This document shows, one piece after another, positions 1-6,022 of a stretch of DNA of 16,223 nt. This DNA is from Lentzea sp. (GTDB taxonomy: Bacteria; Actinomycetota; Actinomycetes; Mycobacteriales; Pseudonocardiaceae), in contig JASLAV010000624.1 of assembly GCA_030146905.1 (NCBI GenBank), forward strand, positions 1 to 16,223, written 5' to 3'. The translations under genes and the position numbers were made by a program. Each line of letters starts with the position of its first letter. The stretch's first letter is position 1. The notes under the pieces are model-generated. The model did not search any database. It was given only the letters and a program-made list of their open reading frames with translations, and was not told the DNA's origin.

Positions 1-141
1 CTGATCGACCTCGTCACCCGCGCCGTCCTCAGCCACGTCATCCAGCCGACGGGAACCCCCGCGAGCACCGCCGACGGTCTCGCGTGGCTCGCGTCCCGCG
101 TGCTGGAGGAACCCGCGAGGAAGCCCCTCCGCTACGGCTGA
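1..141 (+). CDS. C-terminal end of a probable TetR-family regulator (partial)
   Basis: The reading frame is open from the first base and stops at a TGA ending at 141, giving 46 visible residues. The start lies outside the window. The stretch LVTRAVLSHVIQP followed by a loop and a helix ending in LASRVL resembles the last two helices of TetR/AcrR ligand-binding domains, where an L-V-R-L-V-L-S-H pattern is common. No DNA-binding part is visible, so the family is an inference from this helical pattern alone. Codons favour G/C at the third position as in neighbouring genes. It may be transcribed ahead of the locus that starts at 220, with 78 bp between them. Any all-helical protein tail is the alternative. 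Confidence 0.5.
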   Translation: MIDLVTRAVLSHVIQPTGTPASTADGLAWLASRVLEEPARKPLRYG

Positions 142-203
142 TCATGCGTCGTCGCGTGGACTTCCATGCATCACAAGGGAATCTGTAACGCGGCTCGGAA
201 TCC

Positions 204-219
204 GGCGGATCTATCCGCC
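204..219 (+). promoter_or_regulatory. Perfect inverted repeat abutting the ATG at 220
   Basis: GGCGGAT, a two-base loop (CT) and ATCCGCC form a perfect 7-bp inverted repeat that ends directly before the ATG at 220. It sits where a ribosome binding site would be, and no other Shine-Dalgarno sequence is visible. It may be a repressor operator or an RNA hairpin that limits ribosome access. The function is inferred. Confidence 0.4.
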
Positions 220-732
220 ATGCCGAACGGTTTGATCCGTGTGACCGGCGATCACGTGTCGTTCACCGAGTCGGTCTCGCGCATCGCGGAGTCGTTGAGC
301 CCACTCGGGGAAGCGGGCAGGCACGTCGCCGAGTCGTACGCCCTGAACGCGGAGATGCGGCGGCTGGACCTGGAGCGGACGCGGGCCGCCGACGACAAGG
401 AGGTCAAGCTCAAGCTGCTGGACCAGCGAAGGCGCGAGTCCAGCGCGTCCCTGCGGCAGATGCGGAAGAACCTGGGCCGGGCCGACGCCAGCGCGGCCGC
501 CCTGCGCGAGTGCATGGTCAACATGCAGCGCGAGACCGTCAGGCCCGGTCTGCCGCCGGCCGAACGCCGCGCCTACCTCGACCTGACCCGGCACTTCACC
601 ACGGCGCTCGTCCAGCACCACGCCGACCTCACCGGCGGCGTCGCACAGGTGATCGACAAGGTGCTCAACGGTTCGGGCGCGCAGGCGCTGAACCCGGTCC
701 GCCAAGGCAGGTCGCGCCACCGTGGCCGGTGA
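220..732 (+). CDS. Coiled-coil protein of unknown function
   Basis: I do not recognise this family. The 170-residue product is soluble, with no signal peptide or membrane segment. It is rich in charged heptad-like helix from about residue 35 to 95 (LNAEMRRLDLERTRAADDKE, then KLKLLDQRRRE), followed by a shorter helical block around TRHFTTALVQHHADLTGGVA. The tail is basic. The ATG at 220 was chosen because the in-frame ATG at 166 lies upstream of a perfect inverted repeat and has no ribosome binding site; a GTG at 241 is also possible. The stop overlaps the GTG start of the next gene (722) by 11 bp, which suggests translational coupling and a shared complex with that membrane protein. Possible roles are scaffolding or partner binding at the membrane. 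Confidence 0.6.
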   Translation: MPNGLIRVTGDHVSFTESVSRIAESLSPLGEAGRHVAESYALNAEMRRLDLERTRAADDKEVKLKLLDQRRRESSASLRQMRKNLGRADASAAALRECMVNMQRETVRPGLPPAERRAYLDLTRHFTTALVQHHADLTGGVAQVIDKVLNGSGAQALNPVRQGRSRHRGR

Positions 733-1276
733 CCGCAACGGTTGCGGCGGGTGCGCGTTCGTGGCGTTCGCGCTGGTCTTCGGTGTGCCGCTGCTGATGC
801 TGATGGTCGCACCCGCCACCGTGGCGCACATCGTCGTCAACGGCTCGCCGGAGCAGGCCGTCCACCTTCCCACGTGGAGGTGGAGGTCGGCCGCCTCGCT
901 GCCACTCGCCGTGCTGGTCGTGAGGTGGGCGCTCAGCGGGAAAGGCAGGCTGCGCGGTGGGTCGACGCCCGTGCTCCGGCGCTGGCTGGGCTTCCTCACG
1001 CGGGGGCTGGCGCTGCTCGCGGCGGTGAACGCGGTCGCGTTCGCGCAGCTGACCCCCGGCGGGCAGGTCGCCAACGTCGGCATGGAGCCGCTTCTCGTCA
1101 CGACCGCCACCGGCGTCGGTGTGCTGATCGCGCTGTCGCTGTGGGACCGCCGTCCGCGCCGCGTCACGGTCGGGAGGTGCGCGCGGCGGCCGCCGAGGCC
1201 GATCGCAGCCTGCGCCGGGTCCGCGCCGAGAACGAACGGGTGCGCCGCCACGCCGAGCAGGTGCGGGCACGGCTGA
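722..1276 (+). CDS. Four-helix membrane protein, N-terminal part of a frame-disrupted gene
   Basis: The GTG at 722 overlaps the end of the preceding gene. A Cys/Gly-rich start (DRNGCGGC) leads into a hydrophobic segment at about residues 12-38, then further hydrophobic segments near 57-72, 88-107 and 120-140. This reads as a four-pass inner-membrane protein. After LSLWDRRPRR (about 140-149) the frame turns into Cys/Pro/Arg-rich sequence without membrane or helix character and stops at 1276. From 1174 the adjacent frame instead carries good coding sequence (EVRAAAAEADRSLRRV). The natural protein therefore probably shifts by -1 near GGG at 1172-1174 and continues into a cytoplasmic coiled coil. 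The genuine product likely ends at 1772. The family is unrecognised. Confidence 0.55.
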   Translation: MAGDRNGCGGCAFVAFALVFGVPLLMLMVAPATVAHIVVNGSPEQAVHLPTWRWRSAASLPLAVLVVRWALSGKGRLRGGSTPVLRRWLGFLTRGLALLAAVNAVAFAQLTPGGQVANVGMEPLLVTTATGVGVLIALSLWDRRPRRVTVGRCARRPPRPIAACAGSAPRTNGCAATPSRCGHG

Positions 1277-1758
1277 CGAAGCTCCGCGCGCGGGGCAGCG
1301 GTCCGGCCGGCCACCCGCGGAGCCGGTCGGCAGGCCCGCGGCAGGCCGGTCGCAACGCGCCGCGGTCCGACGTCGACTTCCACGCCCTGCGCGTCTTCCA
1401 CCGCGAGTCCTACCAGTGCGCCGACACCGCGCACATGGCCTACCAGTCCGCGCAGACCTCGCTGCACACGATGTCGTACCTCGTGCGCGGGGCACGGCTC
1501 GCACCGCACCGCCTGATCGTGCCGGGCAGGGCGGCGAGCCGTGCCCGCGCCGAGATGCACGACGCCGCCGCTCACCTGGCGCGGTCACACGGTGAGCTCC
1601 GGGTCCACGTCTCGGAGGGGCTGGGCGTCGTCCGCGACCTCAACGCCTCCACCTCCGAGCTCAGCACGAGATCCGCGACAGCTGCGGCCCGCAGGGGCAG
1701 GAATGGTTCGAGGCGCTGGAGGAACGCGTCGAACAGGCACGGGAGGAACGCCGCGTGA
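1141..1758 (+). pseudogene. Cytoplasmic coiled-coil part of the same disrupted membrane-protein gene
   Basis: Coding character (G/C third positions, helical protein) runs in this frame from about 1174 to 1668. The sequence begins EVRAAAAEADRSLRRVRAEN, a charged coiled coil, then a linker rich in Gly/Pro/Arg, then a helical block containing FHRESYQCADTAHMAYQSAQ and a helix ending VVRDLNASTSELST. No convincing start exists: GTG codons at 1141 and 1177 lack spaced ribosome binding sites. After 1668 the frame becomes Arg/Ala/Asn noise up to its stop at 1758. The -1 frame gives a much better tail, EIRDSCGPQGQEWFEALEER, to 1772. Read through both shifts, 722-1772 would give one protein of roughly 350 residues: four membrane helices plus a cytoplasmic coiled-coil tail. 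A sequencing error, a real pseudogene or recoding are all possible. Confidence 0.45.
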
Positions 1759-1772
1759 GCCGCCACGGCTGA
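1668..1772 (+). other. C-terminal tail of the disrupted membrane/coiled-coil gene in a third frame
   Basis: From GAG at 1668 a frame distinct from the upstream part encodes EIRDSCGPQGQEWFEALEER, then an acidic-basic helix, and ends at a TGA (1770-1772). One missing G in the ACGAG at 1666-1670 would restore continuity. It has no start of its own and makes sense only as the end of the gene beginning at 722. Confidence 0.45.
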
Positions 1773-1822
1773 GGGACGCGGCGAAGAAGAGGCCCACGTC
1801 CACGGGATCCGCAGGACAGGGC

Positions 1823-2437
1823 TCAGCCCCGCAGGTACCTGGTGACCATGTCCACCAGCTCGTTCTCGACCGTCTCGATCGCCATGGCCTGCGGGAAGGC
1901 CGCGATCCGGTGGGTGTTCAGCTCCACGGTGAACACGATCAGCTCGGCCGCGGCGTCGATGTCGGCCACGTGGACGTCGGGGTGGCGGGAGAACAGGTCG
2001 CGGACCTGGGCCACGCGGTGCTCGCCGTGCCGGGTGATCGTGTCGCGCAGCTCGGGGGAGATCTGGCCCTCCTCCAGCATGATCCGGAGCAGCCGGGGGT
2101 CGTCGCGGTGGTTGTCGACCGCGTCGCGGACCAGTGAGCGCACCACGGACTCCAGGGTTCCCGGCGAGAGGTCGAGCCGGTCGGCCTGGTGCCAGGCGCC
2201 GCGGTCGATGTGCCGCACCATCAGCTCGGCGAGGATCGCGTCCTTGTTCGGGAAGTACTGGTACAGCGAACCGATCGAGACGCGGGCGTGCTCGGCGATG
2301 CGGTTGGTGGTGCCCGCGGCGTACCCGTGTTCGGCGAAAACGTGAGCAGCCGCCGTGAGGATGCGGTCGCGGGTGAGCTCCGCCCGGACCTGACGGGGCT
2401 TGCGACGTGGTTCGACAGGGCGGCTGGCCGACGGCAT
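1823..2437 (-). CDS. TetR/AcrR-family transcriptional regulator
   Basis: This is a TetR-type repressor of about 204 residues. The N-terminal helix-turn-helix is clear: RILTAAAHVFAEHGYAAGTT, then IAEHARVSIGSLYQYFPNKD, where the Y-x-Y-F-x-N-K signature marks the recognition helix. The C-terminal helical domain is typical in length and probably binds a ligand and forms the dimer. The ATG at 2437 is chosen because GGGAGAG (complement of 2444-2450) lies eight bases upstream. An in-frame ATG at 2476 would start inside the promoter region. The gene is divergent from the flavoprotein fusion at 2505, and the gap holds repeated TGAGC half-sites, so it most likely represses that enzyme and itself. The inducer is unknown. 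Confidence 0.93.
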   Translation of the reverse strand: MPSASRPVEPRRKPRQVRAELTRDRILTAAAHVFAEHGYAAGTTNRIAEHARVSIGSLYQYFPNKDAILAELMVRHIDRGAWHQADRLDLSPGTLESVVRSLVRDAVDNHRDDPRLLRIMLEEGQISPELRDTITRHGEHRVAQVRDLFSRHPDVHVADIDAAAELIVFTVELNTHRIAAFPQAMAIETVENELVDMVTRYLRG

Positions 2438-2467
2438 GGCGATCTCTCCCAGACGGTTGCGAAAGCG

Positions 2468-2510
2468 AGTATCCAAGAACTGAGCAAAAGCTCATAATAG
2501 TGTCATGAGC
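2468..2510. promoter_or_regulatory. Divergent promoter and probable TetR operator
   Basis: TGAGC (2481-2485), AAAA and GCTCA (2490-2494) form an inverted repeat. A third half-site, ATGAGC at 2505-2510, pairs with GCTCAT at 2490-2495 across nine bases. CATAAT at 2493-2498 fits a -10 box about seven bases before the ATG at 2505, so the enzyme mRNA may be leaderless. On the other strand GATACT (complement of 2468-2473) fits a -10 for the regulator. Neither promoter has a good -35 box. A bound repressor would cover both start sites. Confidence 0.6.
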
Positions 2511-4526
2511 TGGGAAAACAAGGACACTCACCGACTCGCCACCGTCGAGGAGGTCGAAGACGTCGTCGGCCGTCCCGCCTCGGTGATCATGCTGAAGCAG
2601 CTCGGCGCGCTCGACGAGGGCTGCGTGGACCTGCTCGGCCGCAGCCCGATCGCGGGCTTCGGCTACCGCGATGCCCAGGGCACGAGCACGACGACGTTCG
2701 TCGGCGGCAAGCCGGGTTTCGTGCGCGTGCACTCGCCGTCGCGGATCTCCTTCGCCATGGACGACGCCGCGGACGGCCCCGCGTCGTTGCTCTTCCTCCT
2801 GCCGGGGGTCGGGGAGACGTTGCGGGTCAACGGTGTCGTGCGCCGGGGCGCTTTCGAGGTGCGGGAGGCGTACATCCACTGCGCCCAGGCCGTCCTGCGT
2901 TCCGGGCTGTGGCAGCCGCCGTCCCCCGCGGTGGCGCCCGCTCCCGAGGTCGCCGGCGACGGCCCGCTCGCGCAGCCCGGTGTCGCGGACTTCCTCGCCA
3001 CCGCACCATTCCTCGCTCTGTCCACATGGGACTCGCAGGGCGGGAGCGACACCAGCCCGCGCGGTGAGCAGCACGCGGTCGCCAGGGTTCTGGACGACCG
3101 CACGCTGCTCATCGCGGACCGCAGGGGCAACAAGCGCGCGGACTCGCTGCACAACATGGTGCAGGACGACCGCCTCTCGCTGGCCGCGCTGGTGCCGGGG
3201 CGCACCGGTGTCCTGCAGATGCGGGGCAGGGGAACGATCACCGTGGCCCCCACCCTGCTGGAACCGCTGTCGTTGCGCGGCCTTCCGCCGCACGCCGCCC
3301 TGCTCATCGACGTCGAGCACGCGGAACTGACGCCCAGCGACGCGGTGACGCGCGCCCGGCTGTGGACCTCGGCCCTGCCGGCCGACCTGCCGGACATGAT
3401 GGCGCTGGGGAGACGGCACCTGGCCGCGAACTCCGCGAAGGGTGGGCCGACCGCGTTCCTGGTCAAGCTCGCGGGCCTGATCCCGGCGAGGTGGACGCGG
3501 TGGGTGATGGACCTCGCCTACCGCTCGGGTCTGCGCAAGGAGGGCTACGAGCTCGCCACCGCGAAGCCCCGCGCCGCCGCGCCGGAGGAGCCGCTGCGCG
3601 AGGTGCGCGTCATCGAGGTGCGCAGGGAGACGCCGAGCGCCGTCACGCTGGTGCTGGAGGACGGCGAGCCGTTCGACTTCCTGCCGGGCCAGTTCTTCAC
3701 CCTCGTGAGCGACGGCCTCCGGTTGCGCAGGCCCTACTCGGCGTCGTCGGTGCCGGGCTCCCGCCGGCTGGAGGTCACGGTCAAGCAGGTCGGCCGGTTC
3801 TCGTCCCACGTGCACTCGCTCGCGGTGGGCGACCGGTTGTCCGTGCGCGGCCCGTCGGGTTCCTTCCACGTGCAGCCGGGGTGCGACGCGGTGATGGTCG
3901 CGGCGGGCAGTGGCGTGACACCGATGATGAGCATGATCCGCACCTTGCTCGCCGAGCGGTCCGACCACCGCGTCGCCCTGCTCTACAGCAACCGCACCGC
4001 CGAGGAGACCATCTTCGCCGCCGAGATCGCCCGGCTGCAGGAGTCGTACCCCGGCCGGTTCTCCGTCACGCACGTGCTGTCCACACGGGACGGACGGCTC
4101 GACGTCTCCGGGGTGCGGGAGTGGGTCGACGGGCTCGCGTTGCCGGACGCGCGGTTCTACCTCTGCGGCCCGGAACCGCTCATGGACGTCGCGCGCAAGG
4201 CGCTGGACGACCTCGGCGTCCCGGACGACCGCGTCCACGCGGAGCGCTACACCACCGTGACCGCCGCGACGGCGTCCACCACGCCGCAACGGATGCTCGT
4301 CGAGAGCGGAGGGCGGTCCGTCGGCACCGCCGTCGTCGAACCCGGCCAGACGCTGCTCGACGCCGGGCTCGCGGCCGGTCTGCCGATGCCGTTCTCCTGC
4401 ACGGTCGGCAGCTGCGGCGACTGCGTGGTGAAGCTCCGCTCCGGCGAGGTCACCCAGGAGGAGCCCGGCGGCCGGGTCCGCACCTGCACCAGCGCGCCGC
4501 TGACGGACGTGACGCTCGACGTGTGA
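2505..4526 (+). CDS. FMN split-barrel / ferredoxin reductase / 2Fe-2S ferredoxin fusion oxidoreductase
   Basis: The 673-residue product is a three-part cytoplasmic electron-transfer protein. Residues about 27-280 form a pyridoxamine-phosphate-oxidase-like FMN split barrel (LLFLLPGVGETLRVNG at 95-110, then a second half with TSPRG at 183-187). Residues about 365-580 form a ferredoxin-NAD(P) reductase: the FAD motif RRPYSASS lies at 408-415, the nucleotide-binding GSGVTP at 468-473 and CGPEPLM at 554-560. Residues about 595-673 form a plant-type ferredoxin with cluster cysteines C632, C637, C640 and C661. The usual spacing before the last cysteine is about 29 residues; here it is only 20, so a loop is shortened. 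Electrons probably flow from NAD(P)H via FAD to the cluster and then FMN or an external acceptor. The substrate is unknown. It is divergent from, and probably repressed by, the TetR gene at 1823. Confidence 0.92.
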   Translation: MSWENKDTHRLATVEEVEDVVGRPASVIMLKQLGALDEGCVDLLGRSPIAGFGYRDAQGTSTTTFVGGKPGFVRVHSPSRISFAMDDAADGPASLLFLLPGVGETLRVNGVVRRGAFEVREAYIHCAQAVLRSGLWQPPSPAVAPAPEVAGDGPLAQPGVADFLATAPFLALSTWDSQGGSDTSPRGEQHAVARVLDDRTLLIADRRGNKRADSLHNMVQDDRLSLAALVPGRTGVLQMRGRGTITVAPTLLEPLSLRGLPPHAALLIDVEHAELTPSDAVTRARLWTSALPADLPDMMALGRRHLAANSAKGGPTAFLVKLAGLIPARWTRWVMDLAYRSGLRKEGYELATAKPRAAAPEEPLREVRVIEVRRETPSAVTLVLEDGEPFDFLPGQFFTLVSDGLRLRRPYSASSVPGSRRLEVTVKQVGRFSSHVHSLAVGDRLSVRGPSGSFHVQPGCDAVMVAAGSGVTPMMSMIRTLLAERSDHRVALLYSNRTAEETIFAAEIARLQESYPGRFSVTHVLSTRDGRLDVSGVREWVDGLALPDARFYLCGPEPLMDVARKALDDLGVPDDRVHAERYTTVTAATASTTPQRMLVESGGRSVGTAVVEPGQTLLDAGLAAGLPMPFSCTVGSCGDCVVKLRSGEVTQEEPGGRVRTCTSAPLTDVTLDV

Positions 4527-4583
4527 GGGTGACTTGACGGTCGCCACCCGGCGCCACGCCCTCGCAAACATTGTTCTTGATCC

Positions 4584-4600
4584 ACTGCGGGTGAGGCAGT
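4584..4600. promoter_or_regulatory. Dyad upstream of the PAS/GAF remnant
   Basis: ACTGC (4584-4588) and GCAGT (4596-4600) form an inverted repeat with a seven-base spacer, eight bases before the ATG at 4608. A TTGACG resembling a -35 box lies further upstream near 4533, but no matching -10 box is evident. It may be an operator; the evidence is weak. Confidence 0.25.
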
Positions 4601-4607
4601 CACAAAC

Positions 4608-5015
4608 ATGGTCGCGGTTCAGAGCTGGCTGCATTCGCCGTGCCCCGCCGTCGTCGTCGACGCCGCGGGCGTCGTCCACAGCATGAACGACGCGGCGAAG
4701 CACTTGTTGCCGGCGGACGTCGAACCGAGATGGCAGCACGGGGAGTCCGTGCTCATCTCGGAGCGCAGCTATGCCGCGCACCGGGTGGACCCCGAGAGCG
4801 GCGAGGTCACCTGGTGGTTGCTCGACGACACCGACCTGCGGCTGCAACAGCACCGCGCCGAGCTGCTGACGCGGATGTCGACCGCCCTGATGACCTCGCT
4901 CAACCCCGAGCGGTGCATGAGCGTCGTCGCCGAGCTCGCCTCGACCCACCTCGCCGACGAGGTGCTCGTGATCGCGCCCGGCACCACCGAGGGCCACGCG
5001 GTCACCGTTGTCTGA
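4608..5015 (+). CDS. Truncated PAS/GAF sensor protein
   Basis: The 135-residue product begins with a PAS-like fold (residues about 8-75: PAVVVDAAGVVHSMNDAAKH, later WWLLDDTDLR). A linker helix rich in Gln, His and Arg follows (76-90). From about 91, LTRMSTALMTSLNPERCMSV and LADEVLVIAPG match the first helix and strand of a GAF domain, the arrangement seen at the start of actinobacterial PAS-GAF-PP2C (SpoIIE/RsbU-type) phosphatases. The frame stops at 5015, about a quarter into the GAF domain, so no phosphatase domain is present. Coding sequence in another frame follows directly (5021-5197) and belongs to something else. This is therefore probably the 5' stump of a larger signalling gene left by a deletion, although a small free PAS protein is possible. 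Confidence 0.6.
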   Translation: MVAVQSWLHSPCPAVVVDAAGVVHSMNDAAKHLLPADVEPRWQHGESVLISERSYAAHRVDPESGEVTWWLLDDTDLRLQQHRAELLTRMSTALMTSLNPERCMSVVAELASTHLADEVLVIAPGTTEGHAVTVV

Positions 5016-5020
5016 GCGGT

Positions 5021-5197
5021 CAGGAACCCACCCGCGAGCTGCTGCGCATCGACGTCGAGGCGTTCATGGCGTGGACGGCCGACGTGCTCGTGGCGCGCGG
5101 GGTGCCCGCCCAGGTCCTGGAGCCGACGCTCGACCTGCTGTGCGCCGGGCTGCGGGACTTCCCGCGGGCGCGGCGGATGCTCGAGCCGGTCCGGTAG
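5021..5197 (+). pseudogene. Orphan C-terminal fragment, possibly from a B12-binding-domain regulator
   Basis: From CAG at 5021 a frame with good codon use encodes QEPTRELLRIDVEAFMAWTA, then VLVARGVPAQVLEPTLDLLC, and ends RARRMLEPVR with a TAG at 5197. There is no start codon with a ribosome binding site. The pattern of a tryptophan-containing helix, A-R-G-V-P and a final L-D-L-L helix resembles the last helices of actinobacterial cobalamin-binding-domain proteins, which often neighbour SpoIIE-type phosphatases. That match is from memory of the pattern and is tentative. The simplest reading is that a deletion removed the end of the sensor gene and the start of this one. A frameshift within one small gene is the alternative. 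Confidence 0.45.
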
Positions 5198-5695
5198 CGA
5201 CGCCGGCTGTCCGCCGGGCCGCGCGGTCCGGCGGCTGTGCGTCGCGGGGTCCTGCGGTCGGGGTGAGCGGGCTGGCGTGTGAAGTGTGCCGGCTGGACCT
5301 CTGGGTTTCGGCGCTTGGTCCGGCCTGTGCGACTTTCATGGGGGCGACCCGCCGGGCCGCACGGCTTGGCGGCTGTGGTGTTGCGGGGTCCTGCGGGCGC
5401 GTCGGGTGGTGCGGAGTGCGGAGTGCGGAGTGCGGAGTGTGCCCGCCTGGGGTTTCGGCTTCCGGTGCTCGGCCTGGCCGTCCGCTGGCCGCACGGCTCG
5501 GCGGCTGTGGCGCTGCGGATCCCTGCGAACGCGTCGGGTGGGGGCAGCGTGCTGGTCGTACCCGCCATGCCGCTGACCTTCGGCGCTCGGCTCGGGTGTC
5601 CGACCGCCTGCGCGACCTTCGCGGACATGCCGGCGTTCGGCCGGGCTGCCCGCCGGACCGCGCGGCTTCCCGCGCAGCCCGGCGAACAACTCACG
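5198..5695. repeat. Gene-free region of degenerate ~135-bp tandem repeats
   Basis: No supported gene lies here. GCGGCTGTG recurs at 5231, 5369 and 5501, each preceded by a diverged copy of CCGCCGGGCCGC (near 5211, 5349 and 5482). A fourth, weaker start is at 5650 (CCGCCGGACCGCGCGG). Spacings are 138, 132 and 169 bp. Other shared pieces are TTCGGCGCT at 5307 and 5579, and GCGTCGGGTGG near 5400 and 5531. Open frames across it are Arg/Gly/Pro/Cys-rich and look like noise. It follows the sensor remnants and precedes the 3' end of the DUF4387 gene, so it may be decayed coding or expanded intergenic DNA. Confidence 0.6.
5411..5438. repeat. GCGGAGT heptanucleotide repeat, four copies
   Basis: Four exact tandem copies of GCGGAGT lie within the second unit of the degenerate repeat region. 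This is the only perfect short tandem array seen in the window, and its seven-base unit makes it a likely slippage site. Confidence 0.85.
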
Positions 5696-6022
5696 TCAGC
5701 CCGGCAGCACCGCCGGCAGCGAAGCCAGCGGCACGTGGTGCTGCCCCGCGTGGACGTCTCGGTCCCGCAACCCGCCTTGCGGAACCGGTCGCGGGAACGA
5801 GATCTTGACGACGTTCAGCGACGGGATGCGGAAGATCTGGACGTCCTGCGCGCGCACGTCGTAGAGCCGGGCGACGACCTGCTCGTCGATGATCTCGGGC
5901 GTGGCGGCCAGCGCGTAGCCCGCGTCGTCGCGCATGAACAGCTCCATCGTGACCCAGAACGGTCCTGCGTTCTTCGACCGGACCTCCAGCGCGAGGTCGC
6001 CGAACGTGGGCTGCTCAGACAT
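5696..6022 (-). CDS. DUF4387 / AtuA-associated small protein
   Basis: The 108-residue product matches the small DUF4387 family that accompanies AtuA-type (DUF1446) proteins. Family-like features are the opening helix-strand with RSKNAGPFWVTMELFM, the central YDVRAQDVQIFRIPSLNVVK and the C-terminal motif DRDVHAGQHHVPL, close to a D-R-D-V-x-G-A-Q-Q-H pattern typical of the family. It is cytoplasmic with no signal peptide. Its ATG lies inside the end of the AtuA-like gene (ATGTCTGA, an 8-bp overlap), so the two are translationally coupled and probably form one enzyme or complex. In some relatives the two domains are fused. The reaction is not known. It is the last gene of the minus-strand unit before the repeat region. 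Confidence 0.9.
   Translation of the reverse strand: MSEQPTFGDLALEVRSKNAGPFWVTMELFMRDDAGYALAATPEIIDEQVVARLYDVRAQDVQIFRIPSLNVVKISFPRPVPQGGLRDRDVHAGQHHVPLASLPAVLPG

Noticed and set aside
1172..1179. Programmed -1 ribosomal frameshift site
   Set aside because: There is no X-XXY-YYZ slippery heptamer, and a second similar break occurs in the same gene, so error or decay is more likely.
211..1575. Minus-strand open frame of 454 codons opposite the coiled-coil/membrane locus
   Set aside because: The composition is noise-like (Arg, Pro, Ala, Gly), with no ribosome binding site or domain. The plus-strand frames have helices, membrane segments and correct codon bias.
3362..4537. Plus-strand frame of 391 codons inside the flavoprotein gene
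   Set aside because: It is an out-of-frame shadow; the FAD/NAD/ferredoxin motifs are in the overlapping 2505-4526 frame.
1572..4997. Very long minus-strand open frame (1141 codons) across the TetR and flavoprotein genes
   Set aside because: It is a shadow of GC-rich plus-strand coding. The plus strand has full FMN, FAD, NAD and 2Fe-2S motifs here, and the minus frame translates to Arg/His/Gly-rich sequence without domains.
5211..5690. CRISPR array
   Set aside because: Units are about 135 bp, diverged throughout and irregular in spacing; there are no short identical repeats with unique spacers and no cas genes.
5020..5694. Minus-strand frame of 224 codons over the repeat region
   Set aside because: Its composition (Arg/Ser/Pro/Thr) follows base composition and repeats; there is no start signal, motif or convincing codon bias.
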